Counted from the stretch's first letter, positions 35,509 to 44,395 are shown. The stretch: DNA of 64,000 nt from JACMQX01 sp044225675 (GCA_044225675.1 JBGAIH010000003.1:158722-222721), one strand, 5' to 3'. A program made the numbers and translations. The notes: generated by a model not told the origin, from the letters alone.

Positions 35509-35527
35509 AAGCTTTGGCATATGGCTT
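35509..35527. promoter_or_regulatory. Candidate LysR-type box in the xdhA-lysR gap
   Basis: AAGC-N11-GCTT inverted repeat, 16 bases before the lysR start and about 90 bases before xdhA. Its spacing is that of a T-N11-A-like LysR regulatory site. It would suit autoregulation plus control of xdhAB. Confidence 0.35.
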
Positions 35528-35543
35528 GAATGCAGGCAAAGGT

Positions 35544-36479
35544 ATGAGAGATCAGGCGCTTTTCGACAAGATAGACCTCCACTTGATAAGGGTCTTGCAT
35601 ACCGTGTTGACCGAACGCAGCGTCTCGCGCGCCGCCATCCGCCTGGGCATGTACCAGCCCGCCGTGTCCGCCGCGCTCAAGCGCCTGCGCGACCTGGCGG
35701 ACGACCCTCTTTTGGTGCGGTCGGGCTCCGGAATGGTGCCGACCGACGCCGGGCTGCGCATGGTCGAGCCGAGCGCAAGCATTCTGCGTGCCGCCGAGGT
35801 GCTGTTCACCGACGCGCGCGGCTTCGAGCCGCAGTCGGCTCGCAACACCTTCCGCGTCGCCGCCAGCGACTACCTCGATCCGGTGTTCCTGCCGCGCCTG
35901 GTGGCCGACATCAAGACCCGCGCGCCGCTGTGCCACATCGAGATCCATCCGCTCACCGGCGAGTCCGACTACCGCCAGCACCTGGCCCAGGGCGACGTCG
36001 ACGTGGTCATCGGCAACTGGCTCAAGGCGCCGGACGATCTGCACATGGGCCGGCTGTTCGGCGACGACATCGTCAGCCTCGTGAGCGCCGACCACCCGGC
36101 GGTGCGCCGCCCGTGGGACAGCGCGGCCTGGCTGGCGGCCGAGCACATTGCCCCCACGCCCACGCACCCCGGCGCCAAGGGCGTGATCGACGAGTTGCTG
36201 GAGGCGCAGGGCCTGTCGCGCAATATCATGGCGCGATGTCCGCACTTCGGCATCATCCCGGCCATGGTGGCTTCCAGCCTGCTCGTGCTCACCACCGGCC
36301 GGCAGTACTGCGAGCGCTTCACCAGCCAGCTGCCCGTCGTCATCCTCGAATGCCCCGTCCAGTTTCCGCGCCTCATGTATTACCAGCTGTGGCATGAGCG
36401 CACGCATGCGTCCACCTCGGCCAAGTGGCTGCGCGAGCGGGTGCGCTCGGTCGCGCAGTCGCTCAAGAAAGAGCGCTGA
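35544..36479 (+). CDS. LysR family transcriptional regulator
   Basis: A 311-residue LTTR. N-terminal winged helix: IDLHLIRVLHTVLTERSVSRAAIRLGMYQPAVSAALKRLRDLADDPLLVRSGSGMVPT, then the linker helix and a periplasmic-binding-like effector domain (FRVAASDYLDPVFLPRLVADIKTRAP). Start at the ATG at 35544 with AAAGG upstream; an in-frame TTG 30 bases earlier is less likely. It is divergent from xdhA over a 125-bp gap and probably controls it, responding to a purine (inference). Confidence 0.85.
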   Translation: MRDQALFDKIDLHLIRVLHTVLTERSVSRAAIRLGMYQPAVSAALKRLRDLADDPLLVRSGSGMVPTDAGLRMVEPSASILRAAEVLFTDARGFEPQSARNTFRVAASDYLDPVFLPRLVADIKTRAPLCHIEIHPLTGESDYRQHLAQGDVDVVIGNWLKAPDDLHMGRLFGDDIVSLVSADHPAVRRPWDSAAWLAAEHIAPTPTHPGAKGVIDELLEAQGLSRNIMARCPHFGIIPAMVASSLLVLTTGRQYCERFTSQLPVVILECPVQFPRLMYYQLWHERTHASTSAKWLRERVRSVAQSLKKER

Positions 36480-36513
36480 ACGCGCCGCACGGATTCACGA
36501 CATACTGCCCGCC

Positions 36514-36543
36514 ATGACCCCAACACAAGAGACAAATTCGTGA
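36514..36543 (+). other. Nine-codon leader ORF overlapping the start of the BMP transporter operon
   Basis: ATG ACC CCA ACA CAA GAG ACA AAT TCG TGA encodes MTPTQETNS, and its stop overlaps the GTG start of the ATPase gene (GTGA). It may couple translation to the operon, or be chance. No strong ribosome-binding site precedes either start. Confidence 0.3.
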
Positions 36544-38114
36544 GCCCGCCCCGCCTCGAGCTTTCGCACATCACCAAGCGCTACCCGGCCGTCGTCGCCA
36601 ACAGCGGCGTGTCGCTCACGGTGCTGCCGGGCCAGACCCATGCGGTCCTGGGCGAGAACGGCGCCGGCAAGTCGACGCTCATGAAGATCATCTATGGCTC
36701 CGTCAAGCCCGACGAGGGCAGCGTGAGCTTCAACGGCCGGCCGGTGCATGTGCGCAATCCGCAGGAGGCGCGGGCGCTGGGCATCAGCATGGTGTTCCAG
36801 CACTTCAGCCTGTTCGACACGCTCACGGTGGCCGAGAACGTCTGGCTCGGCCTCGACAAGAGCCTGCGCCTGGCCGAGGTCACGCAGCGCATCACCGCCA
36901 AGGCCGGCGAGTACGGCCTCGACATCGACCCGTCGCGCCCGGTGCACACGCTCAGCGTGGGCGAGATGCAGCGGGTGGAGATCATCCGCGCGCTGCTCAC
37001 CAACCCGCAGCTGCTCATCCTGGACGAGCCGACCTCGGTGCTCACGCCGCAGGCGGTGGAGAAGCTCTTCGTCGTGCTCAAGAAGCTGTCCTCCGAAGGC
37101 TGCAGCATCCTCTACATCAGCCACAAGCTGCACGAGATCCGCGAGCTGTGCACCGCCTGCACCGTGCTGCGTGGCGGCAAGGTCACCGGCGTGTGCAACC
37201 CGCAGGAGGAGAGCAACGCCTCGCTCAGCCGCCTGATGATCGGCGCCGAGCCGCCCGCGCTCGAGCACCATGAGCGCCAGGCCGGCGACACGGTGCTGCG
37301 CGTGTCGGCCCTGAGCCTGCCGCGCGAGGACCAGTTCGGCGTTGACCTCGACGGCGTCTCGTTCGAGGTGCGGGCCGGCGAGGTGGTCGGCGTGGCCGGC
37401 GTGTCGGGCAATGGCCAGAAGGAGCTGCTCTACGCACTCTCGGGCGAAGACACCCGCGCGGCGGCGTCGATGATCAACGTGTTCGGCCGCGACGCCGGCA
37501 AGCTCGGCCCGCACGCCCGCCGCGAACTCGGTGTGCATTTCGTGCCGGAGGAGCGACTCGGACGCGGCGCCGTGCCCACGCTCGGCCTCGCGCACAACCT
37601 GCTGCTCACGCGCGACGATGCGCTCGGCCGCAGCGGCTGGATCGACGTCAAGGCCCTGCAGAAGCAGGCGGCCGACATCATCGCCCGCTTCAACGTCAAG
37701 GCCGGCGGCCCGAACGCCGCTGCCAAGTCGCTGTCGGGCGGCAACCTGCAGAAGTTCATCGTCGGCCGCGAGATCGACGCCCAGCCGAAGCTGCTCATCG
37801 TCTCGCAGCCCACCTGGGGCGTGGACGTCGGCGCTGCCGCGCAGATCCGCGGCGAGATCCTCGCGCTGCGCGACGCCGGCTGCGCCGTGCTCGTCTTCAG
37901 CGAGGAGCTCGATGAACTGTTCGAGATCAGCGACCGGCTGCACGTGGTGGCCAAGGGCCGCCTCTCGCCCTCGATCCGCCGCGCCGACGCCACTGTGGCG
38001 CAGATCGGCGAATGGATGAGCGGCCTGTGGGAGCCGGCGGTGCAAGCGGAGCCGGCGGCTCAAGCGGAGCCGGCGGCGCAGGCCGGTGCGGAGGTGGCGC
38101 ATGCTCAGGCTTGA
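36540..38114 (+). CDS. Nucleoside ABC transporter ATP-binding protein (double NBD, BMP-type)
   Basis: A 524-residue tandem ATPase like those of sugar and nucleoside importers (YufO/NupO type). First domain: Walker A GENGAGKST, LSVGEMQRVEI signature region, LILDEPTSVLTPQ Walker B. Second domain: GVAGVSGNGQKELL (degenerate Walker A), HFVPEERLGRGAVP, and KSLSGGNLQKFIVGRE signature with LLIVSQPTWGVDVGAA replacing Walker B. Start GTG at 36540 is inferred from alignment-like N-terminus LELSHITKRYPAVVAN. The last 25 residues hold three EPAxQA repeats. The end overlaps the next gene by 14 bases. Confidence 0.88.
   Translation: MSPPRLELSHITKRYPAVVANSGVSLTVLPGQTHAVLGENGAGKSTLMKIIYGSVKPDEGSVSFNGRPVHVRNPQEARALGISMVFQHFSLFDTLTVAENVWLGLDKSLRLAEVTQRITAKAGEYGLDIDPSRPVHTLSVGEMQRVEIIRALLTNPQLLILDEPTSVLTPQAVEKLFVVLKKLSSEGCSILYISHKLHEIRELCTACTVLRGGKVTGVCNPQEESNASLSRLMIGAEPPALEHHERQAGDTVLRVSALSLPREDQFGVDLDGVSFEVRAGEVVGVAGVSGNGQKELLYALSGEDTRAAASMINVFGRDAGKLGPHARRELGVHFVPEERLGRGAVPTLGLAHNLLLTRDDALGRSGWIDVKALQKQAADIIARFNVKAGGPNAAAKSLSGGNLQKFIVGREIDAQPKLLIVSQPTWGVDVGAAAQIRGEILALRDAGCAVLVFSEELDELFEISDRLHVVAKGRLSPSIRRADATVAQIGEWMSGLWEPAVQAEPAAQAEPAAQAGAEVAHAQA
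38031..38084 (+). repeat. 18-bp tandem repeat (3 copies) in the ATPase C-terminus
   Basis: Units of GAGCCGGCGGYNCARGCN at 38031, 38049 and 38067 encode EPAVQA, EPAAQA, EPAAQA. In-frame expansion in a flexible tail; a likely site of length variation between strains. Confidence 0.75.
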
Positions 38115-39180
38115 ACCGCGCCCGCAACCCTCGAAGCTCTGGAGTTCGGGCTCGCCGATCCTGGCGCTCGTCGTGACCGTCCTCATCGGCATCGTGCTCT
38201 TCGCCGCGCTCGGCAAGGACCCGGTGCGCGGCCTGCAGGTGTTCTTCTGGGAGCCGATCAAGACGCCCTATGCCCTGGGCGAGCTGATGGTCAAGGCCAC
38301 GCCGCTGCTGGTCATCGCGCTCGGGCTGGCCGTGTGCTTTCGCTCCAACGTCTGGAACATCGGCGCCGAAGGCCAGTTCGTGATCGGTGCCGTGTTCGCG
38401 GGCGGCGTCGCGCTGCTGGCCGACAAGACCACCGGCCGCTGGATCTTTCTGGCCGTCATCCTGGCCGGCATGTTCGGCGGCATGCTGTGGGCGTCCATCA
38501 CCGCGCTGCTGCGCGACCGCTTCAATGCCAGCGAGATCCTGGTCAGCCTGATGCTGGTCTACGTGGCCGACATGGTGCTGAGCTACCTGGTCTACGGTCC
38601 CTGGAAGGACCCGGCCGGCTACAACTTTCCGCAGACCAAGACCTTCGAGGCGGCCACGCAGATCCCGCGTCTCATGTCGGGCTCGCGGGTGAGCATCGGC
38701 CTGCTGCTGGCGCTGGCCGGCGCGGCTGCGCTCTGGGTCTTCCTGTTCCGCACGCGGGCCGGCTTTGCGCAGCAGGTGGGCGGCCTCGCGCCAGCGGCCG
38801 CGCGCTATGCCGGCTTCTCGTCGCGGCGCGCGCTGTGGGTGGCGCTGCTGACCTCGGGCGCCGCTGCGGGCCTGGCCGGCGCGCTGGAGGTGGCCGGCCC
38901 GATCGGGCAGCTCACGCCCTATGTGCCGGCGGGTTACGGCTTTGCCGCGATCATCGTCGCCTTTGTCGGCAGGCTGCATCCGGTGGGCATGATCTTCTCG
39001 GCCATCCTCATGAGCATGTTCTACATCGGCGGCGAGCTGGCGCAGTCGCGCCTGGGCCTGCCCAAGTCGCTGACCGGCGTGTTCCAGGGCCTGCTGCTGT
39101 TCACGCTGCTGGCCTGTGACACGCTCATCACCTACCGGGTGCGCTGGACCGGCTTGAAGCCTGCGGGAGGGGCACGCTGA
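38101..39180 (+). CDS. Nucleoside ABC transporter permease 1 (BMP-type)
   Basis: A 359-residue BPD-2 family permease with about 8-10 membrane helices. Signature segments: TPLLVIALGLAVCFRSNVWNIGAEGQFVIGAVFAGG (the G-A-E-G-Q substrate-pathway motif) and PAAARYAGFSSRRALWVALLTSGAAAGLAG (cytoplasmic coupling helix). Starts inside the 3-prime end of the ATPase gene and its stop overlaps the start of the next permease (TGATG). Confidence 0.85.
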   Translation: MLRLEPRPQPSKLWSSGSPILALVVTVLIGIVLFAALGKDPVRGLQVFFWEPIKTPYALGELMVKATPLLVIALGLAVCFRSNVWNIGAEGQFVIGAVFAGGVALLADKTTGRWIFLAVILAGMFGGMLWASITALLRDRFNASEILVSLMLVYVADMVLSYLVYGPWKDPAGYNFPQTKTFEAATQIPRLMSGSRVSIGLLLALAGAAALWVFLFRTRAGFAQQVGGLAPAAARYAGFSSRRALWVALLTSGAAAGLAGALEVAGPIGQLTPYVPAGYGFAAIIVAFVGRLHPVGMIFSAILMSMFYIGGELAQSRLGLPKSLTGVFQGLLLFTLLACDTLITYRVRWTGLKPAGGAR

Positions 39181-40097
39181 TGGAATACGCGCTGCTTCTG
39201 GCCGCCACGCTCAATGCCGGCACCGTGCTGGCGATCGCCGCGCTCGGCCTGCTCATCAACGAGAAGGCCGGGGTCGTCAACCTGGGCGCCGAAGGCATGC
39301 TGCTGTGCGCGGCCATCGCCGGCTTCGCCACCGTGGTCCACACCGGCAACGACTGGCTCGGCTTTGCCGCCGGCATGGGCGCGGGCGCGCTGCTGGCCGC
39401 GATCTTTGGCGTGCTGGTGATCTGGCTCAACACCAACCAGTACGCCACGGGCCTGGCACTCAGCCTGTTCGGCGCGGGCTTCTCGGCCTTCGCGGGCATC
39501 AAGTACGTGCAGGAAAAGCTGCCCGACCGGCCGCAGTTCCACCTGCCACTGCTGGGCGACATTCCCTTCGTGGGGCCGGCACTGTTCCGCCAGCATCCGA
39601 TGGTGTACTTCGCCATCGCGCTGACCTTCGGGCTCATCTGGTTCCTCTACCGCTCGCGCGCCGGCCTCGTGCTGCGCTCGGTGGGCGAGTCGCCCGAGTC
39701 GGCCCACGCGCTCGGCTATCCGGTGCGCCGCATCCGGCTGGCGGCGGTGGTCGCGGGCGGGGCGCTCTGCGGGCTGGCCGGCGCCTACATCGCAATCATC
39801 TACACCCCGCTGTGGGTCGAGGGCATGGTCGCCGGCAAGGGCTGGATCGCGCTGGCCCTGACCACCTTTGCGACCTGGCGTCCGGCACGGGTATTGCTGG
39901 GTGCCTACCTGTTCGGCGGCGTGACGATGCTGCAGTTCCACTTCCAGGGCATCGGCGTGGAAGTTCCGAGCCAGTTCCTCACCATGCTGCCGTACCTGGC
40001 CACCATCGTGGTGCTGGCCCTGATCTCGCGCAACCCGGCCTGGATCCGCGTGAACATGCCCGCATCACTTGGAAAACCTTTCTACCCGGGGTCATAA
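39180..40097 (+). CDS. Nucleoside ABC transporter permease 2 (BMP-type)
   Basis: A 305-residue permease paralogous to the previous one: LLINEKAGVVNLGAEGMLLCAAIAGFATV carries the N-L-G-A-E-G motif, ESPESAHALGYPVRRIRLAAVVAGGALCGLAG is the coupling helix, and YIAIIYTPLWVEGMVAGKGWIALALTTFATW is a typical late segment. Completes the heterodimeric channel for nucleosides. Confidence 0.85.
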   Translation: MEYALLLAATLNAGTVLAIAALGLLINEKAGVVNLGAEGMLLCAAIAGFATVVHTGNDWLGFAAGMGAGALLAAIFGVLVIWLNTNQYATGLALSLFGAGFSAFAGIKYVQEKLPDRPQFHLPLLGDIPFVGPALFRQHPMVYFAIALTFGLIWFLYRSRAGLVLRSVGESPESAHALGYPVRRIRLAAVVAGGALCGLAGAYIAIIYTPLWVEGMVAGKGWIALALTTFATWRPARVLLGAYLFGGVTMLQFHFQGIGVEVPSQFLTMLPYLATIVVLALISRNPAWIRVNMPASLGKPFYPGS

Positions 40098-40104
40098 TCC
40101 CGGG
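40085..40104 (+). other. Intercistronic GC hairpin before the BMP receptor gene
   Basis: CCCGGG, 8-base loop GTCATAAT, CCCGGG; it spans the stop codon of permease 2. Hairpins at this place commonly stabilise or raise the level of the downstream binding-protein message relative to the membrane subunits. No T run, so not a terminator. Confidence 0.4.
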
Positions 40105-40159
40105 ATTGTCCGCGTCCCCCCTTTGTCCCACCCCAGTCTTCTCGAACCAAGGAAATGAC

Positions 40160-41317
40160 ATGACTGACCTGACGAAACGTTCCATGCTCCAAGTGGCGGC
40201 CCTGTCCGCACTTGCTGCGGCCGCCCTGGTGGGCTGCGGCAAGAAGGAAGAGCCGGCACCCGCTCCGGCGCCTGCGCCGGCAGCCGCTCCTGCTCCCAAG
40301 CCGGAGCCCCTGAAGATCGCTTTCGCCTACGTCGGCCCGGTGGGCGACGGCGGCTGGACCTTCGCGCACGACAACGGCCGCAAGGCGGTCGAGAAGGAAT
40401 TCGGCGACAAGGTCGTCACCAGCTACGTCGAGAAGGTGCCCGAGTCGGCGGATGCCGAGCGCGTCATCCGCGACATGGCGGCCCAGGGCAACAAGCTGAT
40501 CTTCGGCACCACCTTCGGCTACATGGAGCCGATGCTCAAGGTCGCCGCCGACAACAAGGGCGTGAAGTTCGAGCATGCCACCGGCTACAAGACGGCCGAG
40601 AACATGCGCACCTACGACAGCCGGACCTACGAAGGCGCCTACATGGCCGGCGTGATCGCCGGCAAGATGACCAAGAGCAACACGCTGGGCGTGGTCGCCT
40701 CGATCCCGATCCCCGAGGTCATCCGCAACATCAACAGCTTCACCCTCGGCGCGCAGAGCGTCAACCCCAAGGTCAAGACCAAGGTCGTCTGGGTCAACGA
40801 GTGGTTCAATCCGCCCAAGGAAACCGAGGCCGCCACGGCTCTCATCAACGGCGGCGCCGACGTGCTCATGCAGAACACCGACTCCTCGGCCGTGCTGCAG
40901 ACCGCCGAGAAGATGAACAAGCGCGCCTTCGGCTGGGACTCCGACATGACCGCCTACGGCCCGAAGGCCCACCTGGGCTCGGCCGTGATCAACTGGGGCC
41001 CCTACTACGTCAAGGCCGTGCGTGACGCGCTCGAGAACAAGTGGGCCACCGGCCAGAGCTGGTGGGGCGTCAAGGAAGGCGCGATCGACATGGTCTCGAT
41101 CGCCGCCGACGTGCCCGAAGACACCAAGAAGAAGATCGACGAGGTCAAGGCCGGCCTCAAGGACGGTTCCTTCGCGATCTGGAAGGGCCCGATCATGGGC
41201 CAGGACGGCAAGGAAGTCCTCGCCAAGGACGCCGTCGCCGACGACAAGTTCCTGGGCGGCATCAACTTCTACGTCAAGGGCGTGGAAGGCAAGGTGCCGG
41301 GCGGCGACAAGAAGTAA
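40160..41317 (+). CDS. BMP family nucleoside-binding lipoprotein
   Basis: A 385-residue periplasmic receptor anchored as a lipoprotein: lipobox LVGC with the modified Cys at 26, then a (KKEEPAPAPAPAPAAAPAP) linker. The ligand domain starts KIAFAYVGPVGDGGWTFAHDNGRKAVEKEFG and includes ERVIRDMAAQGNKLIFGTTFGYMEP, VVASIPIPEVIRNINSF and INWGPYYVKAVRDALENKWATGQSWWG, all typical of PnrA/BMP purine-nucleoside receptors. It serves the ABC system encoded just upstream; a terminator follows. Confidence 0.88.
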   Translation: MTDLTKRSMLQVAALSALAAAALVGCGKKEEPAPAPAPAPAAAPAPKPEPLKIAFAYVGPVGDGGWTFAHDNGRKAVEKEFGDKVVTSYVEKVPESADAERVIRDMAAQGNKLIFGTTFGYMEPMLKVAADNKGVKFEHATGYKTAENMRTYDSRTYEGAYMAGVIAGKMTKSNTLGVVASIPIPEVIRNINSFTLGAQSVNPKVKTKVVWVNEWFNPPKETEAATALINGGADVLMQNTDSSAVLQTAEKMNKRAFGWDSDMTAYGPKAHLGSAVINWGPYYVKAVRDALENKWATGQSWWGVKEGAIDMVSIAADVPEDTKKKIDEVKAGLKDGSFAIWKGPIMGQDGKEVLAKDAVADDKFLGGINFYVKGVEGKVPGGDKK

Positions 41318-41334
41318 GCCGCACGGCTTGGCAG

Positions 41335-41358
41335 GGGCCGCCGTGGGCGGCCCTTTGT
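41335..41358 (+). terminator. Rho-independent terminator after the BMP receptor gene
   Basis: GGGCCGCC at 41335-41342, loop GTG, GGCGGCCC at 41346-41353, then TTTGTC. Perfect 8-bp stem; the T run is short, so readthrough into the deaminase gene may occur. Confidence 0.6.
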
Positions 41359-41413
41359 CATTTCAGCCCCCGTTTTTCACTTGCAGGATTTCACCCCAGG
41401 AGTCGCGCGCATC

Positions 41414-42457
41414 ATGAAGCCACTCGCCATCCCGTCCATCGCGCCCGAGCGCCTGCCCGCACTGCTGCGCGCCATGCCCAAGGCCGAGTTGCACGTGCAC
41501 ATCGAAGGCACGCTGGAGCCCGAGCTGATCTTCGCGCTGGCGCAGCGCAACGGTGTGGCGCTGCCTTACGCTGACGTGGAGGCGCTGCGCCGCGCCTACG
41601 CCTTCACCAACCTGCAGAGCTTTCTCGACATCTACTACGCCGGCGCGAGCGTGCTGCTCAAGGAGCAGGACTTCTTCGACATGGCCTGGGCCTACCTGCA
41701 GCGGGCGGCGGCCGACAACGTGGTGCATGCGGAGATCTTCTTCGACCCGCAGACCCACACGGCCCGGGGCGTGCCCATCGACGTGGTGATCGGCGGCCTG
41801 CATCGCGCCTGCATGGAGGCGCAGGGGCGACTGGGCGTGAGCGCCTCGCTCATCCTGTGCTTCCTGCGCCACCTGAGCGAGGAGGACGCCTTTGCCACGC
41901 TGGAGCAGGCGCTGCCCTGGCGCGACCGCTTCATCGGCGTGGGCCTCGATTCGAGCGAAGTCGGCCACCCGCCCGAGAAGTTCGCGCGCGTCTTCGCGCG
42001 CTGCCGGGAACTGGGCTTTCATCTCGTGGCCCATGCGGGCGAGGAGGGGCCGCCCGAGTACGTGTGGACGGCGCTGGACCTGCTGCGCGTGGAGCGCGTC
42101 GACCATGGCGTGCAGTCCGCGCGCGACCCGGCGTTGCTCGCGCGGCTGGCGGCCGACGGCATCCCGCTCACGGTCTGTCCGCTGTCCAACCTCAAGCTGC
42201 GTGTGTTCCCGACGCTGGCGGCGCACAACATCGGCCGCCTGCTGGAGGCGGGCCTGAAGGCCACGATCAATTCCGACGACCCGGCCTACTTCGGCGGCTA
42301 CATGAACGAGAACTTCCTGCAGACCTTTGCGGCCACCGGCCTGGGCGCGCCCGAGGCCTATGCGCTCGCGCGCAACAGCTTCGAGGCGAGCTTTCTGGGG
42401 CAAGGCGAGAAGCAGGCCTGCATGGCCAGGCTCGATCAGGTTTTTGCGATGGCCTGA
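41414..42457 (+). CDS. Adenosine/adenine deaminase
   Basis: A 347-residue zinc amidohydrolase of the ADA family. Zinc and catalytic residues: KAELHVHIEGTLEPEL (His 27, His 29), HAGEEG with the catalytic-region His and Glu, VERVDHGVQSARDP, and TINSDDPAYFGGYM with the metal Asp. The HIEGTLEPEL signature, with Glu after Gly, is the form seen in bacterial adenine deaminases of this fold rather than in E. coli-type adenosine deaminase, so adenine to hypoxanthine is slightly favoured. It follows the nucleoside importer and feeds XdhAB. Start at 41414; a TTG start 33 bases upstream is less likely. Confidence 0.82.
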   Translation: MKPLAIPSIAPERLPALLRAMPKAELHVHIEGTLEPELIFALAQRNGVALPYADVEALRRAYAFTNLQSFLDIYYAGASVLLKEQDFFDMAWAYLQRAAADNVVHAEIFFDPQTHTARGVPIDVVIGGLHRACMEAQGRLGVSASLILCFLRHLSEEDAFATLEQALPWRDRFIGVGLDSSEVGHPPEKFARVFARCRELGFHLVAHAGEEGPPEYVWTALDLLRVERVDHGVQSARDPALLARLAADGIPLTVCPLSNLKLRVFPTLAAHNIGRLLEAGLKATINSDDPAYFGGYMNENFLQTFAATGLGAPEAYALARNSFEASFLGQGEKQACMARLDQVFAMA

Positions 42458-43126
42458 GTTGCACGCGATGCCGTGCGGCCACCCGGCTGCAACCGCCATG
42501 CGACGCCGCGACGGGGCGTCGCCGAGCCGCGTCACCTCCTTCATGGCAAGGTGCGCGAGCAGGGCTTAGGCCCTGTGGACCGTTTGATCTGGCCCTAAGA
42601 CCAGGTCACAAACAAGTTTCAACTTGAAGCACGCCCTTGAACCGTCCGAATGGCGTGTCACGAGACACAGATGCTCGATGGGACTTCGCCCTGATCGACT
42701 GCTCGGCGTCCACCCCGCTGGCGCGCAAGGGCAGCCAGCTCTTCGGCCAGGGGATGTTCGCCCGGCTGAGCGTCTCGGCGGTGAGCTACCTGCCGGTGGA
42801 TGCGGATGTTTCGGCCGACCTGGCCACGCCGCTGGCCTTGCGCCGCGAGTACGCCGAGCGCCGCTGTGCCGATCGCCTGACCCGGGGGGGCACCGCACCC
42901 GCACCTGTGCAGGCGTCGGGTGAGACGCCCACGGATGCGCAGATCGACCGGGGGGTGCCGGTGTCTGCCGCAAGCGGCGCAGCGGTCGCTGCGCCTCGGC
43001 TGCAATGAGCGCAGTTGCGCATTCTGCAGGGGCGAGTCCAGGCAGGCCCCCATCCAGGTGACGCGGCGAGGGAGGCCAGGCAACCGGCGGCGGGCCGAGG
43101 GCGTGGGCCGTTCCCCGGCCTCACTT
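42458..43126. other. Gap with hairpins and one unexplained open frame
   Basis: Between the deaminase and the propeller genes. At 42562-42599 are overlapping inverted repeats (AGGGC-TTAG-GCCCT and CTTAGG... CTAAG); at 42613-42626 CAAGTTTCAACTTG is a 6-bp-arm hairpin. Neither ends in a clear T run. A plus-strand frame (see 42691-43008) is the only coding candidate. Confidence 0.4.
42691..43008 (+). CDS. Unidentified ORF, possibly a gene remnant
   Basis: The frame open from 42637 to 43008 has strongly G/C-biased third positions from about 42685 and reads DFALIDCSASTPLARKGSQL, then FGQGMFARLSVSAVSYLPVD, then a charged tail. It looks protein-like, but no convincing start codon or ribosome-binding site precedes it (an upstream TTG is the only full-length option), and I recognise no family. 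A truncated gene or an antisense shadow are both possible. Confidence 0.25.
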   Translation: MIDCSASTPLARKGSQLFGQGMFARLSVSAVSYLPVDADVSADLATPLALRREYAERRCADRLTRGGTAPAPVQASGETPTDAQIDRGVPVSAASGAAVAAPRLQ

Positions 43127-44329
43127 TCAGGGCGCAGCCTTGAAGATCGTCACGCGGTTGCCGGTCTCGCTCACGAACAGGGTGTTGCCTACGAATGTGA
43201 CGAATCTCGGAAAGGTCAGCGTCAGTGCGTCGCGGCCTCGTTCGGTGCTGGTCTCGAAGTCCGGTTGTCCCAGCACGACACTGGCCGGGACTTCCGATGC
43301 CGCGGGGAATCCGTCCCAGAGCAGCACCCGGTTGTTCGCCGCGTCGGCGACGGCGAGGTACTTGCCGTTCCAGGAGATTCCGTTCGGACGGAAGAATCGC
43401 GTTGCGGACACGCCTGCGACGCTGCCCGCGAAGTTGCTCTGACCCAGCACGATATCGGCCGGCTGGAATGAACTGGTCGGGAAGGTGTTCCAGATCAGGA
43501 CACGGTTGTTGACGGAGTCCCCGATGGCCAGGCGCGTTCCATCGGTCCAGACGCCTGTCGGGCCGTTCAGCGTTCTGGCCGTCGGCTGGGCGTTGGCTGT
43601 GCCGTCCTGGTCGTCGTCGTTGGCGGCGCACGTGGTCAGGCCGGACTGCCCGAGCACCAGATTCGGGGCCTGGTTGAAGGCGGTGGGAACGGTGTTCCAG
43701 ATCAGGACGCGGTGGTTCGCGCGATCCGACAGGATCAGCTTGCCGTTCGGGCTGAGAAACGGCGTCGTCGGCGTGTTGAATGCCGTCGCCGTGCAACCCG
43801 AGGTCTCCTCCTGGCCAAGAATCACGTCCGGCATGGCGGCGCTCGCTTGCGGTGTTGTGTAGATATTCACCTGGTGGCCCGTTGCCATGGCGACGGCGAG
43901 CTTGCCGTTGGCCTGGCTGATTCCGGACGGACCGTCCAGAAAACCCAGATTGGTGAAGTCGGGCGCTCCCACCAGAAAGCTTGCGGCGGCCCCATTGACC
44001 TCGGGCGTGCCGTTGAACACCATGACCCGGCGGTTGCCTTCGTCGCTGACATAGAGCTTGCCGTCGGCACCGGCCGCGACGCCCCTGACGTTCATGAAGG
44101 TGCTGCTACCCAGGCCGCCCGTTTCGGTCGTTGCCTCGGTCTGGCCGAGCCAGTTGACGGGCGCCTGGAAATTGGCAAACGTGCCGGATAAGGAGGGAGC
44201 CGGGGCTGGCGCCGAAGGGGGCGGCGCGTTGCCGGCGGATTCAATGCCGCCGCCGTCGCCCCAGCAAGCCGCCAGGCTTGCCGAAAGCGTCACGATAGCC
44301 ATCCAGCGGTGGTTGTTGAGAGAAGTCAT
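43127..44329 (-). CDS. NHL-like beta-propeller lipoprotein, paralog 1
   Basis: A 400-residue predicted lipoprotein (signal ending SLAAC, followed by WGDGGG) with a Pro/Ala/Ser linker and then six or so propeller-type repeats: ADGKLYVSDEGNRRVMVFNG, NGKLAVAMATGHQVNIY, NGKLILSDRANHRVLIWNTV, TDGTRLAIGDSVNNRVLIWN, NGKYLAVADAANNRVLLWDG, NTLFVSETGNRVTIFKAAP. Repeats are joined by VLGQ(P/S)xF phrases. Cys in SGCTATAFN and TTCAANDDDQDG are conserved in all four paralogs. Start chosen at 44329 by comparison with the paralogs. Function unknown; NHL propellers usually mediate binding. Last of four tandem copies. Confidence 0.75.
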   Translation of the reverse strand: MTSLNNHRWMAIVTLSASLAACWGDGGGIESAGNAPPPSAPAPAPSLSGTFANFQAPVNWLGQTEATTETGGLGSSTFMNVRGVAAGADGKLYVSDEGNRRVMVFNGTPEVNGAAASFLVGAPDFTNLGFLDGPSGISQANGKLAVAMATGHQVNIYTTPQASAAMPDVILGQEETSGCTATAFNTPTTPFLSPNGKLILSDRANHRVLIWNTVPTAFNQAPNLVLGQSGLTTCAANDDDQDGTANAQPTARTLNGPTGVWTDGTRLAIGDSVNNRVLIWNTFPTSSFQPADIVLGQSNFAGSVAGVSATRFFRPNGISWNGKYLAVADAANNRVLLWDGFPAASEVPASVVLGQPDFETSTERGRDALTLTFPRFVTFVGNTLFVSETGNRVTIFKAAP

Positions 44330-44395
44330 CACGGGTTCCAATGCATGTGTTGGGGAAACCCGGGATCATGGAAGCAGGACGCCGTGCGGACCTAC

